DNA from: Streptomyces sp. NBC_01244
Lineage (GTDB): Bacteria > Actinomycetota > Actinomycetes > Streptomycetales > Streptomycetaceae
Direction of reading: 5' to 3'
DNA length: 64,000 bases
Assembly: GCF_035987325.1 (NCBI RefSeq)
Contig: NZ_CP108488.1
Span: forward strand, 1,116,001 to 1,180,000
Positions 17,442-26,192 of this stretch are shown piece by piece. The position numbers were made by a program, and so were the translations under genes. The stretch's first letter is position 1. Every line of letters starts with the position of its first letter. A model generated the notes under the pieces. It was not told the origin of the DNA. It searched no databases and was given only the letters and a program-made list of their open reading frames with translations.

Positions 17442-17750
17442 GCGGTTTCTCCAGAGGTACATGGGGAGTCGGACGGCTTTGCCGCCCGCCTGTGCAAGGA
17501 ACTGGCTTGCTGGGCACGGACACTCCCAGCCCGTCTCGCACATGTCACCTGGCACAAAAGGGGGTTCGGACGCTCATACCGGATTTGGGACCCACCTCTT
17601 CACGGGAAGGACAAGATCCCGAAACGCGCAGACAAAAATGACACAAGATTTCGCAACACGAGTACACGTTTGCACAGCGCGTGCGAGTCGCAGGCGCACC
17701 GAACTCCCTTAGACGCCAACTCAATTGGCGACTTGGGTAGGCTGTGGGCC
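17442..17750. other. Intergenic region upstream of the M4 protease and IS5 remnant
   Basis: AT-richer than its surroundings (stretches such as ACAAGATTTCGCAACA). It probably holds the leftward protease promoter and the left end of the IS5 remnant. GCCAACTCAATTGGC at 17715-17729 is a short dyad near the transposase start. No gene is supported. Confidence 0.4.
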
Positions 17751-18400
17751 GTGGTGGGGATCGTTGAGCGGCTGGTGCCGGACGAATTGTGGATGCTGTT
17801 CCAACGGGTGGTGCCGGAGGCGCTTTCGCGGCCGCAGAGTGGTGGCCGGCGTTGGCACGGCGACCGGGAAGTGCTCGCCGCGATCGTGTTCGCGGCCACG
17901 TCGGGTTGTACATGGCAGCAGCTGCCGACGGCTTCGTTCGGGCCGTCGGGGGCGACAGCCCGCCGGTGTTTCACTGAGTGGACGAAAGCCAGGGTGTGGG
18001 CCAAGCTTCACCGCCTGGTCCTCGACGAGCCTGGCGCCCGCGGCGAGCTGGACTGGTCCCGCTGCGCGATGGACTCCGTCAACGTGCGGGCTCTGAAATG
18101 GGGGACCTGACAGGTCCGAATCCTGTCGATCGGGGCACGTACGGATCGAAGATCCACTTGATCACCGAGCGGACCGGTCTGCCCCTGTCCGTCGGAATCT
18201 CGGGCGCGAACCTGCACGACGGCCAGGCCCTCGAACCCCTCGTTCGGGGCATCCCGCCCATCCGTTCACGCCGCGGACGCCGACGACGCAAGCCCGCCAG
18301 GCTCCACGCAGACAAGGGATACGACTACGCCCACCTGCGACGATGGTTACGCGGACGTGGCATCAAGCACCGCATAGCCCACAGGGGCATCGAGTCCTCG
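17751..18400 (+). mobile_element. IS5-family transposase remnant, 3' truncated
   Basis: The first frame reads GIVERLVPDELWMLFQR, REVLAAIVFAATSGCTWQQLP and LDWSRCAMDSVNVRALK, ending at a stop at 18110. The second frame continues with GDLTGPNPVDRGTYGSKIHL, ANLHDGQALEPLV and KPARLHADKGYDYAHLRRWL. Related elements join the halves by frameshifting at an A-rich slip site. Here that site reads CTGAAATGGGGG and looks damaged. Homology stops after GIESSQR, so the catalytic glutamate end is lost. Confidence 0.75.
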
Positions 18401-18420
18401 CAGCGCACGGAGGGGACGGA

Positions 18421-18549
18421 CTACGCCTCCGAGGCCAGCCGCAAGGTGACGCCCTTGTCCTGCTCGGCGGCGCAGCCGGCCGAAGAGGCGACAAGGACGA
18501 GAACGGAAGCGGCTGCGGTCAGGACGTGGCGGCGCCTCGGCATGCGCAT
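18421..18549 (-). pseudogene. N-terminal stub of a solute-binding lipoprotein
   Basis: A leftward frame starts at ATG 18549 with AAGAAGGGG just upstream. It gives a signal peptide (RRRHVLTAAASVLVLVA) ending in the lipobox SSAGC, then CAAEQDKGVTLRLASEA and a stop, where the IS5 remnant begins. This is the start of an ABC-transporter substrate-binding lipoprotein cut off after about 42 residues. The permease debris just upstream supports the reading. Confidence 0.55.
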
Positions 18550-18649
18550 ACCCCTTCTTGCTTTGCAGGGCGGCTGACGGCAGAACGGCCCGGCTCCCCT
18601 GCCGGTCGTCGGGAAGCCGGCAGGGGGCGGGCGGCGTGGTTGCCGATGG

Positions 18650-18866
18650 GACTGTCGATGCCGACCGGGGGGGGCGGCTCTCCGGGATGGTGGAGAGGGG
18701 TAGCCCCATCACGCACTCGTTCCACGCGGCGATGAAAGTAGAGATCACCGCGGTGACGACTCCCCGCATCGCGAGCGGAAGGGTGATCCGCAACAGCGCG
18801 CGGGGCCCGGCCGAGGCCGTCGATCACGGCCGGATCTTCGAGGGCCTCGGGGATGAGTGAGGACAC
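18650..18866 (-). pseudogene. MalG-type sugar ABC permease fragment
   Basis: Two leftward frames together give IPEALEDPAVIDGLGRA, which is an EAA-like loop, then LRITLPLAMRGVVTAVISTF and IAAWNECVMGLPLS. This is the pattern of the C-terminal part of carbohydrate permeases. A frame change lies between the halves near 18800. With the lipoprotein stub downstream it appears to be the remains of a sugar-uptake operon broken by the IS5 element. Confidence 0.5.
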
Positions 18867-18869
18867 CGA

Positions 18870-19407
18870 TCGTGCGGGCCGCCACGAACGACAGCTTGTT
18901 CATCGTCAGCCTCGCCCTTGCATCTCCCAGCCGTCGCAAGCGACGAAGCCGGAGATCCCGGGAGCAGAAGCAAACTCAAATAATGCGCAACATGGAGACT
19001 GCTGCGACCTTTCGCTCACTAACACGCATCCATGGTGCACCTAGTAAACACGAACCAGGCCTGTGCACCAAGGTCGTTACGCGAACGAGGCCAACCAATG
19101 GCCGTCGGGCGCCTTGCCACCGGCCTCACGGCGCTCCGCGACCGCCAAGCCGGGGGGCCGACCGGCACAGTCGTAGCGGAAGGGTTGCAGGGCCGGCGTT
19201 CGGGTCATGGGGTGTGCCGCCACACCACCTCGGTCGCCGCAGGGTGAGCCCAACCTCCTCGCTCGCCGTGGGCGACAGCGCGAGTGACGAGATCCGGCTG
19301 GAAACAGCTGGAAGGTGGAGAAGAGCTGGGACCGCCACACACGTTCGGCCCGGGTCACTGACGGGCTCCTCCGGACCGTGCCCAACACCAGCACGCTCCT
19401 GGGCGCC
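18870..19407. other. Gap with no supported gene
   Basis: A further leftward frame (MNKLSFVAARTIGVL near 18900) may belong to the same broken permease. The rest, to the end of the HAD gene at 19408, shows no coherent protein on either strand. Confidence 0.4.
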
Positions 19408-20103
19408 TCAGCGAGTACGCGGATACCAATCCGCCAGAAGCGGCGTCACCGCCCGCAAGTCCTCGCCGTCCACCGTCGTCGAGGCCCTGTCACGTGCCTG
19501 CTGGTCCGCGTTGAAGGCGATGCTGAGACCGACTTCGTCGAACAGCGGCAGGTCCGAACGGCTGTCACCGATCGCGGCGCACTGGGACGGGCCGAGGCCG
19601 AGGTTCTCCGCATAGCGCAGCGCGAAGTCGCGTTTGCCGAACTCGTCGAAGGTGGCCTGCACTCGGCCGGTGAACGACCCGTCGACGCTCTCCAGCTCGG
19701 GCCCGCAGTAGGCGGCGAACCCGAACCTCCTGCCGAGATGCCTCCCGATCGGCTGCCAGGCCAGGGTGGCCAGTACCGGCAGCAGACGATGCTCACGGCA
19801 CCACCCGACCGTCTCCGCGATTCCGTCGACGAGCGGCAGTTGAGTCAGCCAGCCGTCGATCTCCTCTTCCGTATGGCCCGCCCAAGCGAGCGCGTCCACC
19901 GCCGCGACTTCGGGGTTGGTCAACAGGCCGGCCGCATAGGCCGCCTCGGCCTCCGTCATCTGCTCCTCCGTGCCGAGATAGCGGGCCACGTGTACGGCGG
20001 AGCCGGGGGCAGGTACGAGGGTTCCGTCGATGTCGACGAAAACTATGCCGACCCATTGCGACGGATCGGAAACGACCTCCCACCCGTCACTGTTCTCCCG
20101 CAT
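19408..20103 (-). CDS. HAD-superfamily phosphatase of the murQ operon
   Basis: 231 residues. ATG 20103 chosen because AAGGAG lies seven bases upstream. Motif I is VDIDGTLV near residue 24, a C1-type helical cap follows, and motif IV is AIGDSRSDLPLFDEVG. It resembles HAD-IB (phosphoserine-phosphatase-like) enzymes. It is the last gene of the leftward murR-murQ-kinase set, 81 bases after the kinase. By analogy with the HAD MurNAc-6-phosphatase MupP it might act on an amino-sugar phosphate. That is context-based inference; the substrate is unknown. Confidence 0.8.
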   Translation of the reverse strand: MRENSDGWEVVSDPSQWVGIVFVDIDGTLVPAPGSAVHVARYLGTEEQMTEAEAAYAAGLLTNPEVAAVDALAWAGHTEEEIDGWLTQLPLVDGIAETVGWCREHRLLPVLATLAWQPIGRHLGRRFGFAAYCGPELESVDGSFTGRVQATFDEFGKRDFALRYAENLGLGPSQCAAIGDSRSDLPLFDEVGLSIAFNADQQARDRASTTVDGEDLRAVTPLLADWYPRTR

Positions 20104-20184
20104 GATCACTCCTTCTCGTCGTGCCGATGTTGCCTGTCGGAAGCGGTGACGAAGCGTGCATCCACGTACCTCGGGGCTGCCACC

Positions 20185-21153
20185 TCACAGGCCCAACTGG
20201 GCAGGACCGCCACCCCTCTGACTCGGTCGGCTCTCGTGCCCGATCATGCTGTCGGCTGCGGCGAGGGCCGGGTCGTGGGCGAGCAGGACGGCAGCGGCTC
20301 CGGCACGGGTGAGCGACTGCGTCAACAGGTCCCGCAAGGGCCCGGGGCTGGTGGCCACCGAGCCTGCAAGGACGACGGGTCCGTCCAGGTGCCCCTGGTT
20401 CGCGTCGCGCGTGATGTCGCGCAGATGGCGTACTGCCAGCTCGATCGCTCCGAGTGCCGCCGGGTCGCCCTGTTCGGCTGCGGGCGCCAGCAACGGCGCC
20501 AGGGCGGCCAGGTGTTGCGGGCTGCCCTGGTAGGCCCAGCGGATCAGGCTGTCGTGATCGTGACACCCGCTGCGGGCGAGGACGGCCGCGACCAGTGGGC
20601 CGGTGGAGGCGCCGCCCCGCAGAGCGGCCAGTGCCCGGCGCACCGCCTCGCGGCCGAGCCAGTGTCCGCCGCCCTCGTCGCCGAGCAGCCAGCCGAGGCC
20701 GCCGCTGGTCCGGGTCACCACTCCGCGTTCGACCCGGCAGGCGATGGATCCGGTGCCGGCGATCAGCACCGTGCCGCTGGGGCTGCTGGTCCCGGCGGCG
20801 AAAGCGATGACGGCGTCCGAGGTCAGCAGGACCGGGGTGCCAGGGTGCAGGCCGAAGGCCCGGCCGGCATCGGTGGCGAAGGCGTCCCTGGCGGTGCGGT
20901 CGCCGAGGGCGCGATAGCCGGAGAGGCCGATCAGGCAGCGGCTCACCAGACCGGGGTCCGCTCCACCCAAGGCCTGCCGGACGGCGTCGGCCAGACGGGC
21001 GAGCGCGGTGGCGGTGCCGTGGGAGGCGGGGTTGCCGCCGGGGGCCGTGCCGCGTCCGAGCAGTCGGCCGTACTCATCCAGGGCGACGGCCCGAGTGGTG
21101 GTTCCGCCCACGTCGAGGCCGAGCTTGATGCCGGAACTGCCGGAGGCGCTCAT
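20185..21153 (-). CDS. BadF/BadG-family amino-sugar kinase (GlcNAc/MurNAc kinase)
   Basis: 322 residues. Its ATG overlaps the murQ stop (ATGA). It shows the phosphate-1 motif LGLDVGGTTTRAVALDE, LTSDAVIAFAAG, the phosphate-2 motif VLIAGTGSIACRV and SGGLGWLLGDEGGGHWLG, all typical of N-acetylglucosamine kinases of the BadF/BadG ASKHA group. Some relatives (MurK of clostridia) phosphorylate both GlcNAc and MurNAc. Direct coupling to murQ, which needs MurNAc-6-phosphate, favours that role here; the exact specificity is inferred. Confidence 0.85.
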   Translation of the reverse strand: MSASGSSGIKLGLDVGGTTTRAVALDEYGRLLGRGTAPGGNPASHGTATALARLADAVRQALGGADPGLVSRCLIGLSGYRALGDRTARDAFATDAGRAFGLHPGTPVLLTSDAVIAFAAGTSSPSGTVLIAGTGSIACRVERGVVTRTSGGLGWLLGDEGGGHWLGREAVRRALAALRGGASTGPLVAAVLARSGCHDHDSLIRWAYQGSPQHLAALAPLLAPAAEQGDPAALGAIELAVRHLRDITRDANQGHLDGPVVLAGSVATSPGPLRDLLTQSLTRAGAAAVLLAHDPALAAADSMIGHESRPSQRGGGPAQLGL

Positions 21154-22091
21154 CGCGGCTCCGGTCCGGGACCGGAACCGGGACCGGCCAGGGCCCAAAC
21201 GGCGGCCCGGGGCCGGCCTCCGCACGCGGCCAGCGCCTGACGGGCCGTCAAGGGAGAGGCCCCGCCGGCCAGGACGACCAGTGCGGTCGCCGTCTCGCCG
21301 TCGCAGGAGTCCAGCGCGGCCAGTGCCTCCGCCGGGGCCACCCGGCAGGCGGCGACCAGCGTGCGGACCGCCCGTTCGCGCAGCTTGGCGTTGCCGGCCG
21401 AGGCGGACACCATCAGATTGGACCAGGTGTGGCCGCTGCGGACCATCAGCGCCGTGGAGAAGGCGTTGAGGGCGAGTTTTTGGGCGGTGCCGGCCTTCAT
21501 CCGGGTCGATCCGGTGACCACTTCCGGCCCGGTCGCCAGCACGATGTGCAGATCGGCGAGGCGGGCGAGCGGCGCTGTGTGGTCGGAGCTGATCAGGGCG
21601 GTGCGCGCGCCGGCCGCGCGGGCGGCTGTCAGTGCGCCGGCCACGTACGGGGTACGGCCGCTCGCGGTGATGCCGATGACCAGGTCCGCCGGAGCCAGGT
21701 GGGAGTCGGCGAGGGCGGCGTCGGGCCCGCTGTCTTCGGCGCTCTCGTCCGCCCGATAGGCGGCGTTAGGGCCTCCCGCGAGGTGCGGGCACAGCGTCTC
21801 GGGCCCGACCCCGTAGGTGGGTTCCAGCTCCAGCGCGTCCCCCAGGGCGATCCGTCCGCCGGCTCCCGCGCCGAAGTAGTGGACGCGACCTCCCTCGCGC
21901 AGCGCCGCGAGCCCGGCTTCGACCAGGTCGCCGAGTCCGGGCAGGGCGGCGGCCACCGCGGCCGGCACGGTGGCGTCGGCTTCGTTGATCAGGGCCAGGA
22001 TCTGCGGAGTGCTGAGGTGGTCCAGGTCCGTGCTGGCGCGGTTGCGCAGCTCGGTGGACGGCAGGCGGTCCGGTGGCACTTCTGCGGGCAT
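21150..22091 (-). CDS. murQ: N-acetylmuramic acid 6-phosphate etherase
   Basis: 313 residues. TELRNRASTDLDHLSTPQIL near the start, then VHYFGAGAGGRIALGDALEL, DLVIGITASGRTPYVAGAL (SIS domain) and EVVTGSTRMKAGTAQKLALN are characteristic of MurQ. The enzyme cleaves the lactyl ether of MurNAc-6-P to GlcNAc-6-P and D-lactate in peptidoglycan recycling. The gene follows the RpiR-type regulator by 32 bases and overlaps the kinase, giving a coherent operon. Length is normal for the family. Confidence 0.93.
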   Translation of the reverse strand: MPAEVPPDRLPSTELRNRASTDLDHLSTPQILALINEADATVPAAVAAALPGLGDLVEAGLAALREGGRVHYFGAGAGGRIALGDALELEPTYGVGPETLCPHLAGGPNAAYRADESAEDSGPDAALADSHLAPADLVIGITASGRTPYVAGALTAARAAGARTALISSDHTAPLARLADLHIVLATGPEVVTGSTRMKAGTAQKLALNAFSTALMVRSGHTWSNLMVSASAGNAKLRERAVRTLVAACRVAPAEALAALDSCDGETATALVVLAGGASPLTARQALAACGGRPRAAVWALAGPGSGPGPEPR

Positions 22092-22123
22092 GGGAAGTCC
22101 TGTCGGGGTGGGGAGAAGGGCGT

Positions 22124-23002
22124 TCAGCTTCGGGTGCGGCCCAGGGTGCGGCTGCGTACCGCCTCGTGGACCCGTTCCAGGTCGTCCATGGCGCGGTCAT
22201 GCGAGCGCTGGGCGAGGGCCACGTACAGACAGTCCAGGACGGTGAGTTGGGCGCTGCGGGAGGCCATGCCGCCGCTGCGGAAGGTGGTCTCCCTCGCGGA
22301 GGTGGTCAGCACCAGGTCGGACTTGTCGACGGCGGGGGAACGGGGGTTGCTGGTGACCACGGCCGTGACCGCCCCCGAGCGGCGCGCCTCGGTGAGCACG
22401 TCGACCACCTCCCGGGCCCGTCCCGAGTGGCTGACGGCGATCACCAGATCGCCCGGCCGCAGCACCGCGGCGCTCATCAGCGCGGCGTGCACGTCACTCC
22501 ACCAGGCGGCGGCGTGGCCGAGCCTGAGCAGCTTGCGGGCGCCGTCTTCCGCAGCCAGCGCGCTGGAGCCGACGCCGAAGAAGTCGACACGGCGGGCGCC
22601 CTGCGCGGCGTCGGCGAGGGCGGCGAGAGCGGTCAGGTCGAGCTGGGCGGCGGTCTCCTCGGCCGCACGGGCGTTGGCGGCGCCGATCTTGCGCACCACG
22701 AGGTCCAGCGGCTCGCCGGCGCCTATGTCGGATCCCAGGTCCAGCACGGCCCGGCCGTCGGCGCGCACCCGTTCGGCCTCTGCGGCCAGGCCGATCCTGA
22801 GTTGGGCATAGCCGCGCAGGTCCAGACTCCGGCAGAAGCGGTGGACGGTGGCCACGGAGGTCCCGCAGGCATGGGCGAGTTCGGAGATGGTGCGCTCGGC
22901 GGCGGCGCCCGGGTCCTGGAGGACCAGGTCGGCGATGCCGCGCTCGGCCCTGGGCAGGCTGTCCTGGAGGGCACGGATGTGGGTGAGTAGATCGACTGAC
23001 AC
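22124..23002 (-). CDS. murR: MurR/RpiR-family transcriptional regulator
   Basis: 292 residues from GTG 23002. The N-terminal HTH_6 domain contains ISELAHACGTSVATVHRFCR. The C-terminal SIS sugar-phosphate-binding domain contains FFGVGSSALAAEDGARKL and DLVIAVSHSGRAREVV. It heads the murQ operon and lies opposite the transporter/GH84 operon. The likely operator, ATGAAA-N5-TTTCAT, sits 20-37 bases upstream of its own start, which suggests autoregulation and control of both directions. The usual effector for the family is a sugar phosphate such as MurNAc-6-P; the symbol is by context. Confidence 0.85.
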   Translation of the reverse strand: MSVDLLTHIRALQDSLPRAERGIADLVLQDPGAAAERTISELAHACGTSVATVHRFCRSLDLRGYAQLRIGLAAEAERVRADGRAVLDLGSDIGAGEPLDLVVRKIGAANARAAEETAAQLDLTALAALADAAQGARRVDFFGVGSSALAAEDGARKLLRLGHAAAWWSDVHAALMSAAVLRPGDLVIAVSHSGRAREVVDVLTEARRSGAVTAVVTSNPRSPAVDKSDLVLTTSARETTFRSGGMASRSAQLTVLDCLYVALAQRSHDRAMDDLERVHEAVRSRTLGRTRS

Positions 23003-23368
23003 AGGTGGCAGACCCCTTCGGTATGAAACTTATTTTCATCCCGGAACTAGGTTCATCGTCAACCCACCGAGCTGCACCAAGGGTTGCGTTCACGTACTGG
23101 CAATATGACGCAATATTACTTCTCAGTATGAAAGATGTTTGCGGAAATAATTGACTGGAGCAGGGCCGGGTCAACACGATGGGGCCCAGTCGGAATCCAC
23201 TGCGGGAGGGAAGACCGGTGCGCATCGTCGCTCGCCGTCCACTCCTCCCGGGTGTCCGCTGTCGCGGCTGAGTTCCCCGCCGCCTTCCCGCTCGTCCCCC
23301 ACTGACGCCACGTCACCCCTCTGCGCATCCCTGCCCGAACCGTTGCGGGCAGTTCCTAGGAGAGCTCC
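23003..23368. promoter_or_regulatory. Divergent regulatory region between murR and the ABC/GH84 operon
   Basis: 366 bases, AT-richer than their surroundings. Besides the perfect operator at 23023-23039 there is a half-site-like TATGAAAGATGTTT near 23127-23140 and a repeated CAATAT (23100 and 23110). Opposed promoters for both operons must lie here. No open frame is supported. Confidence 0.6.
23023..23039. promoter_or_regulatory. Perfect inverted repeat ATGAAA-N5-TTTCAT, likely MurR operator
   Basis: Six-base arms with a five-base spacer (CTTAT), immediately upstream of the RpiR-family gene. RpiR/MurR-type regulators often bind TGAAA/TTTCA dyads. AT-rich symmetry stands out in this GC-rich DNA. 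Confidence 0.65.
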
Positions 23369-24427
23369 ATGTCCCGTTCGCCCCGCTCCGCCGTACCAGT
23401 TTTCGGCGCACTGCTCACTCTGACCACTGCCACCTTGACCGGGTGCGCCACGGGGAGCGCCGCCAGTACACCCACGACCGATGCCGCGGCAACAGTCGCC
23501 CTGCCCAGTGGCGTTCCGGGTGGCACCATCCTGCGGGTGGCCGACCAGAACCAGTTGCTACACACCCTGCTCGCGGCCTCGGATCAGGACAAGAACCTTC
23601 CTTACGAGATCAGTTGGTCCGCCTTCCAGGGAGGCCCGGCGGTCCTGGAGGCCTTCCGCGCCAAAGCGGTCGACGTCGGCTTCGTCGCCGACGCCCCGGT
23701 GCTGGTAGCCCAGGCCGCCGGCCAGAAGATCAGGATCGTCGGAGCGGTCCAGGGCAGCACCAGCGCCACCCACCTGTGGACGTCACCCACCAGCACGGCC
23801 AAAACCGTGGCCGACCTCAAGGGCAGGAAGGTCGCCGTCACCGAGGGCACCACCCTCCAGGTCGCCGTACTACAGGCTCTGAAGAACGCGGGCCTCAGCT
23901 CCTCCGACGTCACCCTGGCCAAGCTCTCGCCCACCGACACCCCGCCGGCGCTGGGCGCGAATCAGGTGGAAGTCGGCGCCCTGACCGAGCCCCTGGTCTC
24001 CAAGTACGGCGCCGCCTACGGCACCAAGGGCGCACACGAACTCGCCGACGACCAGAACCTCACCAGTGGGCTGCAGTTCCTGATCGCCCCCGACACCGTC
24101 GCCGCGGACTCGGCCAAAGCGGCAGCCCTGGCGGACCTGTCCGCCCGCTTCACCAAGGCCGAGCTGTGGCTGACCACGCACAAGGACGTCTGGGTGCAGA
24201 AGTACTACGTGGAGACCCAGAAGCTCCCCAAGGCCGTCGGGGACGCCGTGGTCGCCAACAACGGCACCGCCACCATCCCCACCTACGCCGCCGCTTCGGC
24301 CGCCCTGCAGAAGGTCGCCGATCTTCTTGCGGAATACCGGGCGCTGCCCACCAAGGTCGATGCCGCCGCCGCCTTCGACCAGCGCTTCGACGCCGTACAG
24401 CAGGCCGCCGCGAAGTCGGCGGGTTGA
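23369..24427 (+). CDS. ABC transporter substrate-binding lipoprotein, SsuA/TauA-NMT1 type
   Basis: 352 residues. AGGAG precedes the ATG. The signal peptide ends in LTGC (lipobox). The mature part has NMT1/SsuA features: LRVADQNQLLHTLL, FQGGPAVLEAFRAKAVDVGF, DAPVLVAQAAGQKIRIVGAV and LKGRKVAVTEGTTLQVAVLQAL. The class usually binds sulfonates, nitrate or pyrimidine precursors. It is followed by matching permease and ATPase genes. Here the operon also codes for a GH84 enzyme and faces murQ, so the true ligand may be unusual. Confidence 0.88.
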   Translation: MSRSPRSAVPVFGALLTLTTATLTGCATGSAASTPTTDAAATVALPSGVPGGTILRVADQNQLLHTLLAASDQDKNLPYEISWSAFQGGPAVLEAFRAKAVDVGFVADAPVLVAQAAGQKIRIVGAVQGSTSATHLWTSPTSTAKTVADLKGRKVAVTEGTTLQVAVLQALKNAGLSSSDVTLAKLSPTDTPPALGANQVEVGALTEPLVSKYGAAYGTKGAHELADDQNLTSGLQFLIAPDTVAADSAKAAALADLSARFTKAELWLTTHKDVWVQKYYVETQKLPKAVGDAVVANNGTATIPTYAAASAALQKVADLLAEYRALPTKVDAAAAFDQRFDAVQQAAAKSAG

Positions 24428-24455
24428 GGATCGAGGCGGAGTAAGGAAGAACGCC

Positions 24456-25310
24456 ATGACACTCACCGTGCGGCCTGCCGCACCGATCAGCGCCACCACC
24501 CCCGCACCCCTGGCCGGCGGCCGGCGGCCGTTTCGATCGCCGATCCCGCGCACGCGGCGGCGGATCCCCTTCGCCCGCGCCGCGGGACCCCTGCTGCTGC
24601 TCGCGCTGTGGCAGACCGCCGCCGCCACCGGCTGGCTGGACCCGGAGACCCTGGCTCCGCCCGGCACGGTCGCCGCCACAGGATGGGACCTGGCCCGGAG
24701 CGGGCAGTTGGAGCAGCACCTGTGGATCTCCCTGCAACGCGCGGGAATCGGCCTGCTCTTCGGGGTGGCGGCCGCGGTGTTGCTGGCCCTGGCAGCCGGA
24801 CTGACCCGGATCGGCGAGGCCCTGTTCGACGGCACCGCCCAACTGCTCCGGGCCCTACCGATCCTGGCCCTGGTGCCCCTGGCCATCCTCTGGTTCGGCA
24901 TCGGCGAGGAGGTCAAGATCATCCTGGTGGCGCTGGGCGTCTTCGTTCCCGTCTACGTCAACACCCAGGCGGCGCTGGCCGGGCTCGACCTCAAGTGGGC
25001 CGAGCTGGCCCGGACCGTCCAGCTGGACCGCCGCCGGTTCCTGCTGCGGATCGCTCTTCCGGGGGCCGCGCCGGGGTTCTTCACCGGGCTGCGGCTCTCG
25101 GTCACGGTCTCCTGGCTGGTGCTGGTGGTCAGCGAGCAGATCAACGCCTCCAGTGGCATCGGCTACCTCATGACCGAGGCCAGGACCTTCGGCCAGACCG
25201 ATGTGATCGTCGTCGGCCTGGTGCTCTACGGACTGCTCGGCCTGGTCTCCGACACCCTCGTTCGACTCCTGGAGCGAAAGGCACTCCGATGGCGAACCAC
25301 CCTGGGCTGA
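24456..25310 (+). CDS. ABC transporter permease, SsuC/TauC type
   Basis: 284 residues from ATG 24456, with AAGGAAG just upstream. About six membrane helices begin near residue 45. A BPD_transp_1 domain contains the EAA-like loop ALAGLDLKWAELARTVQLDR followed by LRIALPGAAPGFFTGLRLS. It forms the inner-membrane pore for the lipoprotein encoded upstream. The 3' end overlaps the ATPase gene by 22 bases. Confidence 0.9.
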   Translation: MTLTVRPAAPISATTPAPLAGGRRPFRSPIPRTRRRIPFARAAGPLLLLALWQTAAATGWLDPETLAPPGTVAATGWDLARSGQLEQHLWISLQRAGIGLLFGVAAAVLLALAAGLTRIGEALFDGTAQLLRALPILALVPLAILWFGIGEEVKIILVALGVFVPVYVNTQAALAGLDLKWAELARTVQLDRRRFLLRIALPGAAPGFFTGLRLSVTVSWLVLVVSEQINASSGIGYLMTEARTFGQTDVIVVGLVLYGLLGLVSDTLVRLLERKALRWRTTLG

Positions 25311-26122
25311 CCGAAGCCCTCGTGACCGAAGAAGCCCCCGAGACCGGTGGGGCTCTGAGCGGTGAGTCCCGCACCAGCACCCCAGCCGTCCGCCTGCGCG
25401 GGCTGACCCGGTCCTTTGCCGGCCGGACCGTCCTCGACGGCATCGACTTCGACCTCCCGGCAGGGCAGTTCACCGCCCTGCTCGGGCACAGCGGCTCCGG
25501 CAAGTCCACCCTGCTCCGCGCGGTGGGCCGGCTGGACGGCGCGGTGGCCGGCTCCGGCAGCGTCGACGTGCCCGCGCAGCGCGCGGTGGTGTTCCAGGAC
25601 GCCCGGCTGCTGCCCTGGGCCCGGGTGCTCGACAACGTCCTGCTGGGCCTGTCCGGAAGCCGCGCCCGCGCCGCTGGGCGCACCCTGCTCGGCGAGGTGG
25701 GCCTGGCGAACAAGGAGCGGGCATGGCCCGGCACACTGTCCGGCGGCGAGGCCCAGCGCGCCGCCCTGGCCAGGGCGCTGGTCCGCGAGCCACGCCTGCT
25801 GCTCCTGGACGAACCCTTCGGGGCCCTGGACGCGCTCACCCGGATCCGGATGCACGCCCTGCTCGTCCGGCTGTGCACGCTCCACCGCCCCGCCGTCCTC
25901 CTGGTCACCCACGACGTGGACGAGGCGCTGGTCCTCGCCGACCGGGTACTGGTACTCACCGACGGCCGGATCTCACTGGACCTGGACCTGCGCGAGGAGG
26001 GCCTGGCTCCCGACCGCGACCGTGCCACCCCGGCCTTCGCCGGACTGCGCCGTCGCCTGCTGGCCGAGCTCGGCGTCCACGAGCAGGGCCCGCCCGCCGA
26101 GGTGCCGTCCCACGTCGGCTGA
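25289..26122 (+). CDS. ABC transporter ATP-binding protein, SsuB/TauB type
   Basis: 277 residues from ATG 25289 inside the permease gene, with GGAGCGAAAGG upstream. Walker A GHSGSGKST, a Q-loop in VVFQDARLLPWARV, signature LSGGEAQRAALARAL, Walker B LLLLDEPFGALDAL and the H-loop VTHDVDEAL are all intact. It powers the importer. The WARV-LDNV segment after the Q-loop is typical of sulfonate/taurine importers. Confidence 0.92.
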   Translation: MANHPGLTEALVTEEAPETGGALSGESRTSTPAVRLRGLTRSFAGRTVLDGIDFDLPAGQFTALLGHSGSGKSTLLRAVGRLDGAVAGSGSVDVPAQRAVVFQDARLLPWARVLDNVLLGLSGSRARAAGRTLLGEVGLANKERAWPGTLSGGEAQRAALARALVREPRLLLLDEPFGALDALTRIRMHALLVRLCTLHRPAVLLVTHDVDEALVLADRVLVLTDGRISLDLDLREEGLAPDRDRATPAFAGLRRRLLAELGVHEQGPPAEVPSHVG

Positions 26123-26149
26123 CGAACGGCTCATTCCCCCCATCCCCCC

Positions 26150-26176
26150 GATCACCACGATCACCACGATCACCAC
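26150..26176 (+). repeat. Three tandem copies of GATCACCAC
   Basis: Three perfect nine-base units between the ATPase stop and the GH84 ribosome site. Nothing is known of a role. It could be a spacer, or a site that alters read-through from transporter to hydrolase. Confidence 0.8.
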
Positions 26177-26192
26177 GAAGAGAGGTTCCACC

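Noticed and set aside
16329..18110. A 593-codon open frame antisense to most of the M4 protease
   Set aside because: It is a GC-bias shadow; only its last 120 codons (17751 onward) are transposase sequence.
18409..18430. Shared string GACGGACTACGCCTCCGA with 46130-46148
   Set aside because: About 18 bases in GC-rich DNA over 64 kb can match by chance, and the flanks are unrelated.
19315..21240. A 641-codon rightward open frame over the HAD and kinase genes
   Set aside because: Low-complexity antisense sequence; the leftward genes have full motifs and ribosome sites.
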